Below are positions 57,508-64,000 of a stretch of 64,000 bases of DNA, one piece after another. Numbering within the stretch: position 1 is the first letter of the stretch; every line of letters starts with the position of its first letter. The notes beneath the pieces were generated by a model. It was not told the DNA's origin, did no database searches, and was given only the letters and a program-made list of their open reading frames with translations. The stretch is from CAVORB01 sp963698495. Its GTDB lineage: Bacteria; Pseudomonadota; Gammaproteobacteria; Chromatiales; Chromatiaceae. The position numbers and the translations under genes were made by a program. The DNA is taken from positions 5,055 through 69,054 of the forward strand of contig CAVORB010000022.1 in NCBI GenBank assembly GCA_963698495.1, read 5' to 3'.

Positions 57508-58362
57508 TCAGGAGTCGTTCGACGCCTCCCGCGCCAGCGCACGCAGGCCCTCCACGGCCTGCCTCAGCACGTCGCTGTCGGACTCGCGCGGGAACACCAT
57601 GTAGGCGGGGTGCGCGAACTCGGGACCGTTGTCGACCTTGAACAGGCGCCCGCTGTCCAGCAACGGCTGGGCCATGCGGATAGGCAGAAAACAACAACCG
57701 CCGTTGGCGACGATCAACTTGACCCCGAGCCAACCGATGTTGACCACCTGCGCGGGCCGTTCGAGGTCGGGATAGGCCTCCCGGTGCTTGGCATAGAAAT
57801 TGGCGCCCCACTCGACGTAGACGTAGTCCTCACCCAGCCATTTCGTGTCGTGCCGGGAGCTGACCAGAACCAGGATCTCGTCGAACAAGTGCTCCACTAC
57901 CAGGCCGGGGGCGTGGCTCGGGGTGTACATCAGCCCGATATCCAGCGTGCCCTCGATCAACCGTCGCATCAGGTCCTCTTCGAAGCCGATCTCGCTGCGG
58001 ATGGAAACGTCCGGGGCGGTCTGCCTCATCCAGCCAACCCACCGCGGTAGGAACCCGTCCCACAGGGCGATGCGACCGCCGACCCGGATGCTGGCGCGAT
58101 AACGGTTGGGGAGACCGACGTCGTGTCGCGCCTGCTCCAGTGTCAGCACCAACGTCTTGGCGTGCTGCAGGAACCGGCGCCCGGCGGGCGTCAGGCTGGC
58201 CCCCGAGCGGTTGCGCACGAACAGCTTTGCGCCAAGGTCCGACTCCAGGGTCTGAATCCGGGCGCTCACCGAGGACTGGGTCAGATGCAGTCGCTTGGCG
58301 GCCTCCAGGAAGCTGCCATGCGCCGTAATCGCGAGGAAGGTACGCGCCTGCTCAATGTCCAT
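57508..58362 (-). CDS. LysR family transcriptional regulator
   Basis: A 284-residue LTTR. The N-terminal winged helix is clear (QARTFLAITAHGSFLEAAKRLHLTQSSVSARIQTLE), followed by an effector-binding domain with two alpha/beta lobes (residues about 90-270). The start at 58362 has only a weak ribosome-binding site. A 21-bp palindrome with TATATCG arms lies 20 nt before the start codon, and an identical-arm palindrome precedes the DsrC-like gene, so it is expected to repress itself and activate that gene. The inducer is unknown. Confidence 0.93.
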   Translation of the reverse strand: MDIEQARTFLAITAHGSFLEAAKRLHLTQSSVSARIQTLESDLGAKLFVRNRSGASLTPAGRRFLQHAKTLVLTLEQARHDVGLPNRYRASIRVGGRIALWDGFLPRWVGWMRQTAPDVSIRSEIGFEEDLMRRLIEGTLDIGLMYTPSHAPGLVVEHLFDEILVLVSSRHDTKWLGEDYVYVEWGANFYAKHREAYPDLERPAQVVNIGWLGVKLIVANGGCCFLPIRMAQPLLDSGRLFKVDNGPEFAHPAYMVFPRESDSDVLRQAVEGLRALAREASNDS

Positions 58363-58382
58363 GGTCTAGAAGAATAGGCGTT

Positions 58383-58403
58383 TATATCGAAGCTTCCGAT
58401 ATA
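58383..58403. promoter_or_regulatory. LysR-type operator TATATCG-N7-CGATATA (site 2)
   Basis: A 21-bp palindrome with the same 7-bp arms as the site at 55167-55187 and centre AAGCTTC. It contains T-N11-A. It lies between lysR (start 58362, leftward) and the GbsR-like gene (start 58511, rightward), 20 nt from the lysR start, a position suited to autoregulation. Confidence 0.7.
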
Positions 58404-58475
58404 TCTTTACCGAGCGCGGTTCTCAGCGCCCCAAGTCCTCTGTCTCGCGTTGATTGCTGAAACCACGGCCTGTCT

Positions 58476-58495
58476 TGTTCAGTATTGGCTGAACA
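58476..58495. promoter_or_regulatory. palindrome TGTTCAG-N6-CTGAACA upstream of the GbsR-like gene
   Basis: Perfect 7-bp arms around TATTGG, ending 15 nt before the ATG at 58511. Position and symmetry suit an autoregulatory site for the winged-helix regulator that follows. Confidence 0.6.
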
Positions 58496-58510
58496 TACTG
58501 CACTCTAAGC

Positions 58511-58825
58511 ATGGAACAGAGTAACGACCAGGCCATCGAGCAATTCATCGAGCGCGTCGGTCTGATTGCGCAGGTGGACGGTTTGCCCCGTATCGCCGGG
58601 CGGATCATGGGCTTGCTTGTGATCTATGGCGGTCCGTTCAGCTTCGCCGAGATTGCGAAGCGCCTGCAGGTCAGCCGGGGCAGCATCAGCACCAACAGAC
58701 GCCTATTGGAGAACCTTGGCGTGATCGAGCGCGTAGCACGCCCTGGAATCGTTTTAGAGAGATTTTCCGCGGGCACGATCGGCGCGGGAAGTTGCCGAGC
58801 AAAGTCGTCACGCCATTTGAGGTAA
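58511..58825 (+). CDS. GbsR/MarR-family regulator, C-terminally truncated
   Basis: A 104-residue protein. Residues 1-78 match GbsR-type winged-helix regulators: an N-terminal helix (IEQFIERVGLIAQVDGLPRI), then FSFAEIAKRLQVSRGSISTN (recognition helix) and RRLLENLGVIERVARPG. In intact members about 70-90 more residues form the wing's end and a dimerisation helix. Here the similarity stops at VARPG (about 58745) and the rest (to SSRHLR) looks unrelated; none of the other frames downstream supplies the missing part. It was probably cut by a rearrangement. A palindrome precedes the start. Confidence 0.7.
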   Translation: MEQSNDQAIEQFIERVGLIAQVDGLPRIAGRIMGLLVIYGGPFSFAEIAKRLQVSRGSISTNRRLLENLGVIERVARPGIVLERFSAGTIGAGSCRAKSSRHLR

Positions 58826-59865
58826 CCGTGGATGACAAACTTGTTGGTCCCGAGCCCGGACCGTGAAGCCGAAGTGGCCTGCGGCCGCGCCCTTCCCCGT
58901 GGGCGACCGTGGTGGCGGGGAGGGCGATGGGAAGGGCTACCCCGGCAAATATTCGGGCCTTCTTGTACAGCGTGCCGGCATCGAGAGGTTCATTCGGGCG
59001 GTTGTCGCTTTCGGCGCCGGGCCGGTAGCGTCCAAAGCTAACGGGCGACTTGCCTATCGGGCCGATGCCCCATGGGTCGCTAGGCAGGATTCCGCCCGTG
59101 CAGGTCAAGCACCTTCCCTGGCAGCTCGGTCCGGACCCATCCGACTGTTGTCGCCAATACTGCGCAACTTCGGACCCGTTTCAGAAGACGGTCGAGGCCC
59201 GACCGTCAACGTCCGCAATGTGGCGGAAAGGGCCGTTGATCCAGCCTTGCTCAGCTGGAGCAATCGGCCAGAAGCGGACCAAATAGGAGCATCTGGCCCA
59301 ACCGCATTGTTGCGAGAAGGGTACGGTCACCTGAGGGAATTATCCGCTGCGAGCGACTGTCCTCTCCGGATCAGAAACCATAGATCGTCTAGATCGTCGA
59401 CGACTCCTCTACGCTGGAAGCTGCCGGTCATGGGTTCGACTGGGAAAGGCGGTAACCAGACCGTGCGAGGATCGCGCAGGGCAGCCAACCAGCGGCAGCA
59501 ATCGGTAGGAGACCGGACGCTCGTGCCGAACGAGTTGTTTGAATGAGGCGGATCCTCGAAGGGTGATCCTGTCATCCGGTGGGAATCTCGGGGCCGGGTT
59601 ACGGAACATCCTCCGGCGAGAGATTCACCGGTAGGGCGGATGCCCGCAGGTCGATCTGCCATTCCGCCGCTCGCCCCGATGGCGGAATCTGCCACTATAC
59701 GCCAGAACGACCGACCGGCTCCGCGGCTTCTGGCAAGTGGCGGAGCCGCTATCGCGTTCCGCTGCACGGGCTCCCGCGCTCCGCCTGACGCGCGCTGCTT
59801 GGTTGTTTTCGTTCCCGGCAGGGAAGAAACGAGACGGATATCAAGACGCTGGCGGAACAGCGCGC
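58826..59865. other. gene-free region (1040 nt)
   Basis: Nothing here reads as a protein: several frames stay open because of high GC but have random composition. There is no promoter pattern I trust. A short hairpin with arms ATTCCGCC (59661-59668) and GGCGGAAT (59681-59688) is present. Its position after a truncated regulator suggests an old insertion or deletion scar. Confidence 0.55.
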
Positions 59866-60321
59866 CTAAGGGTCTGCTTCCGTAGGCAACTGCGCATTCA
59901 AACGACGCAGTTCTTCCTCCGCGCGAACCATCTCCGTCACATCGTACTGCGTTCCGAGGTAGTAGATCAGCCGCCCTTGCGGGTCGAGCAGCGGGCGGAT
60001 CGAAAACTGGTTTAGGAACAGGCTGCCGTCCTTGCGGTAGTTGCGCAAGGTAACCGTAACCGGCTTGTGCTCGCGCAGGGCTTCACGGATTCGCTCGATT
60101 TCGGGTTGATCACGGTCGTCTCCCTGGAGGAACCGGCAGTTGCGCCCGATGATCTCATCCCGGTCGTAGCCCGTGATCAGTTCGAAGGCCTCGTTGGCGT
60201 AGACGATCGGGTTGTCCGGTTGATCCGGGTCCGACAATGTGATGCCGTTGATGCAGGTATCGAGAATCTGTGAGAGCACGTATGGGATCGTGCCCGGGTC
60301 TTTCTCTACTTTGAAATCCAT
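59866..60321 (-). CDS. short LOV photoreceptor protein
   Basis: A 151-residue PAS protein of LOV type. The photoactive cysteine is Cys62 in GRNCRFLQG, and the flavin contacts are present: N94 with YRKDG (RNYRKDGSLF), N104 (LFLNQF) and Q125 (LGTQYDV). All residues known from plant and bacterial LOV domains for the FMN-cysteinyl adduct are kept. A short N-cap and a helical C-terminal extension (residues 130-148) resemble the short LOV proteins of Pseudomonas putida; there is no effector domain. GAGGAA precedes the ATG. It follows the SRPBCC gene by 16 nt in one operon. Confidence 0.92.
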   Translation of the reverse strand: MDFKVEKDPGTIPYVLSQILDTCINGITLSDPDQPDNPIVYANEAFELITGYDRDEIIGRNCRFLQGDDRDQPEIERIREALREHKPVTVTLRNYRKDGSLFLNQFSIRPLLDPQGRLIYYLGTQYDVTEMVRAEEELRRLNAQLPTEADP

Positions 60322-60337
60322 GGAATTTTCCTCATGA

Positions 60338-60802
60338 TCAAGCCCTGCGGCTCGTCGGTGGGGATGACTCCCGCTCGACTAAGCTCTTGATGTTGCGGAC
60401 CACCCGTTCGGCCCCGTCCTGCACGGCCGCCCGGATGAGCTTTTCGAAAGGTCGCATGTACAGCTCCATGCGCCTTAACTCAAAGACGAAGGTCAGACGT
60501 GTCTCGTCGCCCATAGGGTCCATCCGGTACTCGGTACGGAACTGCTCGGAGCTTTCGGCAAAACGTACCTTGATTGGGGGCTCGAGCGCGACTACGCGAA
60601 AGGTGTTCTCGCTACGCCGGCCCTGGTCGACACGCACCTGCCGCGCACGGCTACCTACCCGCAGGGGCCCCGGGGTGAGTATCTCGAGTCTCTGGACTTC
60701 CGGGGACCAACGCCGGTAATTGCGTGAAAAACCGACGACCACAAAGTCGTAGACCCGTTGCGGAGGGATTTTGACCAATATGCTCGCTTGTGATTGAAGC
60801 AT
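60338..60802 (-). CDS. SRPBCC (START-like) family protein
   Basis: A 154-residue protein of the Bet v 1/START-like fold, related to polyketide cyclase/dehydrase proteins. It opens with the strand and helix ILVKIPPQRVYDFV, has the W-S-P-E-V-Q-R-L-E segment and the F-x-x-E-L-R-R-M strand, and ends in the long C-terminal helix MRPFEKLIRAAVQDGAERVVRNIKSL that covers the ligand cavity. The ligand is unknown. It is upstream of the LOV gene with only 16 nt between, so the two are expected to be made together. AGGAA precedes the ATG. Confidence 0.85.
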   Translation of the reverse strand: MLQSQASILVKIPPQRVYDFVVVGFSRNYRRWSPEVQRLEILTPGPLRVGSRARQVRVDQGRRSENTFRVVALEPPIKVRFAESSEQFRTEYRMDPMGDETRLTFVFELRRMELYMRPFEKLIRAAVQDGAERVVRNIKSLVERESSPPTSRRA

Positions 60803-60916
60803 GGCGATTCCTGCTGTCTATCCGCGTGGCCCCGTCGACGCGGGAGGGGAGCTGGGGGGTGAGCTGACCATACCGTTTCACTTTAAGCCTACGGCGGCGA
60901 GATTCCCACATCTCGT

Positions 60917-61444
60917 TCATATTGAAAACCAACCATTCATTCCCTTTACGGTTCGCCTAACCGCCTGGCGCGGCGCTCGGTTTTGCGCAGAGATGACCGC
61001 GTCGGTCATCCAGCAGTCTTTGAGCTCGCCGTGACGCTGGCGTGACAGCACCCAGAGGTATCGGGTTTCGTCGCCCTCCTTGTCGATGATGGTGACGGTC
61101 TGAAATGCCTTGAATCCGGAAACCGACATGGGACCATAGCGGGCGTTGCGATGGTTCAGGAGTCGATCGTAGGGCGCGGAGCGTATCATGGCGGTAAACC
61201 GACCCAACGGGCCGGTGGAACGCCTGTTTTCGGGGGATGCGAAGCTGTAAGTGAGCTTGATCCCCTCATTGAGCAGGCCGTTAGCACGAAGCGCCTCGAC
61301 CTGAATACGGATGACGACTGCGGGATCGAGGGATGGAGAGGGGACACGCCTTTCCCACTCCGATGTTGGGTTGGAAGCCGCGCCTGCTTCGATCGCGAAC
61401 GGAATCGCCGCGAGAAGCAAAGCCCATGCATGGGGTGCGATCAC
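60917..61444 (-). CDS. DUF4864 domain exported protein
   Basis: A 175-residue protein with a signal peptide (residues 1-23, cleaved near EAGAAS). The mature part matches the DUF4864 pattern: an early V-V-x-x-Q-V-E-A-L-R-A-N helix, F-A-S-P-E-N-R-x-x-T-G, F-x-x-M-I-R-S-A-P-Y, then V-T-I-I-D-K-E-G-D-E-T-R-Y-L-W-V-L and a final D-C-W-M-T-D strand. The family resembles small NTF2-like folds and has no known function. The start is GTG at 61444 with an AGGAGG box. It stands alone. Confidence 0.78.
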   Translation of the reverse strand: MIAPHAWALLLAAIPFAIEAGAASNPTSEWERRVPSPSLDPAVVIRIQVEALRANGLLNEGIKLTYSFASPENRRSTGPLGRFTAMIRSAPYDRLLNHRNARYGPMSVSGFKAFQTVTIIDKEGDETRYLWVLSRQRHGELKDCWMTDAVISAQNRAPRQAVRRTVKGMNGWFSI

Positions 61445-61627
61445 AATATGTCCTCCTACTCAATCGCGAGGTGAGCGATCGCGAGCATCCCTCGAGGCCG
61501 GCGAGGCAATCCCCGCTACCAGGTATACGCCCCGATTTCCGCTTTTCCACGTGTTAGGACCGTCCGTCGCGGTTGCGGTTCGCCTCCGCGGCGGTCCGTC
61601 TGTTTCAAAACTACGAGGTTCCTCAGG

Positions 61628-62230
61628 ATGTTCAGTAGGGCTTACTGCCTGGAACTGCAGCTGCGCCCGGGCAGCCAGCAATGCCAGAAAGGCACCCCTG
61701 AGTTTCTGCAGCGCGTGCTGGGCCGTGCGCGCCAATTGACTGATGCGCCATTGCTGTTGCGTCTGGACAGCGGCAACGACGCCATCGAGAACATCGCCGT
61801 GGTCGAGGACCACCACGAACAGGATGAGAAGGCTGCTCCGGTCCACTATCTGATCAAGTGGAACCCGCGCAAGATAAGCCCCGAGCGGTGGCTGGCCTAT
61901 GCCGCGGAGCACGCCGACTGGAGCGAACCGCGCCCGGGCAAGCGGGTCGCCCTGTTCGCGGTGCACGAGACGCGCAGCTTTGATGGCTACGACTACCCAT
62001 TGCGGCGGGTCATGCGGGTGATCGAACGCACCATCGACAAGAGTGGCCGGCAGTTGTTGGTCCCCGAGATCGAAATCGAGGGCTGGTGGACCAGCCTCCC
62101 GTTTGATGAGGAGACGATCATCGCGCTCTATGCCGAGCACGGCACCTCCGAGCAATTCCACAGGGGTGCGCGCGAACGTTTTCTCCGCGATCTCGACGCG
62201 AGGATTCCGCCGATCCGTTTTCCGCATTGA
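61628..62230 (+). pseudogene. IS1380-family transposase fragment
   Basis: A 200-residue open frame that matches only the middle and late part of IS1380-type transposases as I know them: AYCLELQLRPG, C-Q-K-G-T-P-E-F-L, PLLLRLDSGNDAIENI (region of a catalytic Asp), YLIKWNPRKI and I-E-I-E-G-W-W-T. The N-terminal DNA-binding and first catalytic part is missing, and past SEQFH (near residue 180) the expected E-x-K-T-D-L-D-L-E-R-L-P-S segment is replaced by a degenerate tail. No terminal inverted repeats were found around it. It is a dead remnant of an insertion sequence. Confidence 0.75.
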
Positions 62231-62373
62231 GTCCTGTCCCGCGGAGTGCGCGAGCCTGATGTCCAATCACAGCGTGAGTCGGCAGGCCGGACCGGGAGTG
62301 GGGATGGCGCGTTTCGGCCCAACATAGCGAAGATGACGTCACCGCTCGTAACAGCGCTCCACCTACAGCAAAC

Positions 62374-63159
62374 ATGACCGACCAGCGAACCGTACTCACC
62401 TGGCTGAAATGGCCGGCGCGCGCCGCAATCCTGGTCATGGTGTTTCTGCTCGGGCCCATCGGCGTGCTGGCCTTCGGAGACCTGGACATGGGAACCCATT
62501 GGAGCACCGCCAGCCGGGCCAGCAGCGGCCAGGCGCCGGACCCCGGTCACACGCCGGAGCCGTTGGTACAGGTTTACGGTGCGCGGGCCTACAGCTGGCG
62601 GGGGGCCTTCGGTATTCACACCTGGATTGCGACGAAGCGGCGCAATGCCAGCCACTACACCGTCTATCAGGTCATCGGCTGGAACCTCTACCGCGACCGC
62701 TCCGCGGTGAGCGTGAGCCGCGGCGGGCCGCCGGACTTCCTGTGGTTCAATGCCCGACCCGAGCTGTTGCTGGAGCGCCGGGGAGCGGGGGTAGACGGCT
62801 TGATCGAGCGCATCGAGGCGGCTGTGGCCGCTTATCCCTACGCGAACGAGTACCGGGTCTGGCCGGGCCCCAACAGCAACACCTTCACCGCATTCGTCGC
62901 CAGGCAGGTTCCCGAGCTGGGGCTCGATCTCCCGCCGACGGCGATCGGCAAGGACTATCTGACCGAGGGGCAGATTCTCGAACGCATGCCGAGCGGCAGC
63001 GGATGGCAGGTCTCGCTGTTGGGGCTCGTCAGTGTAGGTCTGGCCTGGGAGGAGGGGATCGAGCTCAATCTTCTGGGACTCTCGGCCGGTCTCGACCTGA
63101 ACGACCTCGGTCTGCGCCTGCCCGGAATCGGGCGGGTCGTCCTGCTTCCGCCGGGTTGA
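62374..63159 (+). CDS. DUF3750 domain protein
   Basis: A 261-residue protein of DUF3750. One N-terminal membrane helix (residues 14-34) is followed by the domain with its conserved Y-G-A-R-A-Y-S-W-R-G-x-F-x-x-H-x-W segment near residue 68, the G-G-P-P-D motif, the Y-R-V-W-P-G-P-N-S-N-T-F segment with the F-x-A-x-x-x-R-Q-V-P-E-L helix and a C-terminal hydrophobic strand region. The H and the PGPNSNTF motif suggest a peptidase- or transferase-like active site (the family is sometimes compared with NlpC/P60-type folds), but no activity is known. It probably sits on the periplasmic face. It converges on nrdB. Confidence 0.85.
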   Translation: MTDQRTVLTWLKWPARAAILVMVFLLGPIGVLAFGDLDMGTHWSTASRASSGQAPDPGHTPEPLVQVYGARAYSWRGAFGIHTWIATKRRNASHYTVYQVIGWNLYRDRSAVSVSRGGPPDFLWFNARPELLLERRGAGVDGLIERIEAAVAAYPYANEYRVWPGPNSNTFTAFVARQVPELGLDLPPTAIGKDYLTEGQILERMPSGSGWQVSLLGLVSVGLAWEEGIELNLLGLSAGLDLNDLGLRLPGIGRVVLLPPG

Positions 63160-63264
63160 CCTCGGCCCCAGGGTATCGAATAGGGCGCCTTCGAGCATTT
63201 CTGCTCCGGGCAGAGATCGCTCGGGGCATCTCTGGGCTCGCCAAGGGTCGGTAAACGGCGCCGC

Positions 63265-64000
63265 TCAGTCGTCCCAGCTCAAAGCCCCGCCCGTGCGGTA
63301 CTCGGTCGGGCGTGTCTCGAAGAAGTTCTTCTCCTTGCGCATCGACACCTGCTCGGACATCCACGGGAAACGATGCTCGGCTTTCTCGTAGACGGGAGCC
63401 AGGCCGATGCTGCCCGCGCGCTGGTTGGCGTACCACTTCGCCGTCTCGATGTGATCGTCCGCGTTGTACCCGAGGATGGGGGTCGGGAGGCAATGACGCA
63501 TGTACTCGTCTTCCAGGCGGATCGTCTCCTGAAAGAGCCGCCCGATGGCCATGACGAAGCTCTTCGACATGCACTCGGGGTATTGCTCGATGTAGGCGTT
63601 GATGAGGTGGATGCCGAAGCGAATGTGCTGAAACTCGTCGCGCAAGATGTACTGAAACTGCTCGGCGGCGCCGGTGAACTTGCCGTTGCGCGCGAGGTTC
63701 TGGATGGGACCGGACAGCCCCATGACGAACCAGATGCCCTCGAAGCAAAGAAACCAGAAGATCATCGCGAACAGGATCTCCTGCTTCTCGCGGACCGTCA
63801 GCGCGGCCTCGGGCGAGAACACGCGTTTGGCCCAAGCGCGCTTGGCCCGGGTCGACAGCTCGTTGGCGAGATCGACGCGCGCCTTCATCTGCGGAACACG
63901 CGCGTAGCGCGAGTAGATGTCCTCCGGATCGAGGCCCATGTTCTCGATGATGAACTGGTACGCCCAGGTGTGCAGTGCCTCTTCGTCGGCCAGGCGCTTG
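63265..64000 (-). CDS. nrdB: ribonucleotide-diphosphate reductase beta subunit (5' end outside window)
   Basis: The C-terminal 244 residues of a class I ribonucleotide reductase small subunit; the frame stays open to the right edge. Di-iron ligand motifs visible are DEEALHTWAYQF (E and H of the first pair), FLCFEGIWFVMG (Glu of the second) and RDEFQHIRFG (E-x-x-H of the last). These helices carry the metal centre that makes the tyrosyl or metal-based radical needed for dNTP synthesis; the radical tyrosine region is outside. The acidic C-terminus (ALSWDD) would dock on NrdA, which is not in the window. Confidence 0.93.
   Translation of the reverse strand, partial: KRLADEEALHTWAYQFIIENMGLDPEDIYSRYARVPQMKARVDLANELSTRAKRAWAKRVFSPEAALTVREKQEILFAMIFWFLCFEGIWFVMGLSGPIQNLARNGKFTGAAEQFQYILRDEFQHIRFGIHLINAYIEQYPECMSKSFVMAIGRLFQETIRLEDEYMRHCLPTPILGYNADDHIETAKWYANQRAGSIGLAPVYEKAEHRFPWMSEQVSMRKEKNFFETRPTEYRTGGALSWDD

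Overview
The window is GC-rich, densely coded chromosomal DNA from a gammaproteobacterium. The order mtaD / mtnA-gyrA-serC-(serA)-pheA-hisC-tyrA, the hemN and prmB types, an IscR with the three canonical cysteines and a TusE/DsrC-like protein all point that way. A member of the Chromatiales (Ectothiorhodospiraceae-like, possibly a sulfur oxidiser) is my best guess; that placement is inference. No rRNA, tRNA, CRISPR array or prophage was seen.

Layout. 1-6 kb: the end of an MFS/DUF3833 pair facing an SDR/DUF3108 pair (a set often seen beside cyclopropane/furan fatty-acid genes), a DAACS carboxylate symporter, and a Tat-exported intradiol dioxygenase. 6.4-11.4 kb: an RND efflux adaptor and pump, the pump broken by a single-base frameshift, then a DUF4124-glutaredoxin fusion. 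11.5-22.2 kb: methylthioadenosine salvage (mtaD, mtnA), gyrA, and a serine/aromatic amino-acid block (serC, serA, pheA, hisC, tyrA), with tyrA also frameshifted. 22.4-38 kb: a PAS histidine kinase with its receiver protein, pgm, htpG, adk, a thioredoxin, a DUF1249 protein, an orphan iscR with its own operator, a HAMP/GAF kinase, prmB, hemN, a MOSC protein and an alkaline-phosphatase-fold enzyme.

38.2-50.9 kb is a surface-polysaccharide region: three sulfotransferases, three glycosyltransferases (one frameshifted) and a CelD-like acyltransferase. It is interrupted by a TauE/SafE exporter, a nitroreductase and a trio of small genes (Rap1a/Tai-like, SixA-like phosphatase, hemerythrin-like). The likely product is a sulfated glycan. 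51.1-54.7 kb holds a divergent signalling pair: a FixL-like PAS hybrid kinase, and a receiver protein whose kinase part has lost its histidine and is followed by leucine-rich repeats instead of an ATPase domain.

55.2-58.4 kb is the most novel-looking unit. A cysteine-less DsrC/TusE-like protein with an extra N-terminal beta domain, a CBS-domain protein and an HPP-family membrane protein face a LysR regulator. The same 21-bp palindrome (TATATCG-N7-CGATATA) lies upstream of the DsrC-like gene, about 64 bp before the predicted transcription start, and just upstream of lysR, so this looks like a self-contained LysR regulon. From 58.5 kb the DNA is more eroded: a truncated GbsR/MarR regulator, 1 kb without genes and an IS1380 transposase fragment. 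Among these sit a short LOV photoreceptor with a SRPBCC partner, DUF4864 and DUF3750 proteins, and the 3' part of nrdB at the right edge.
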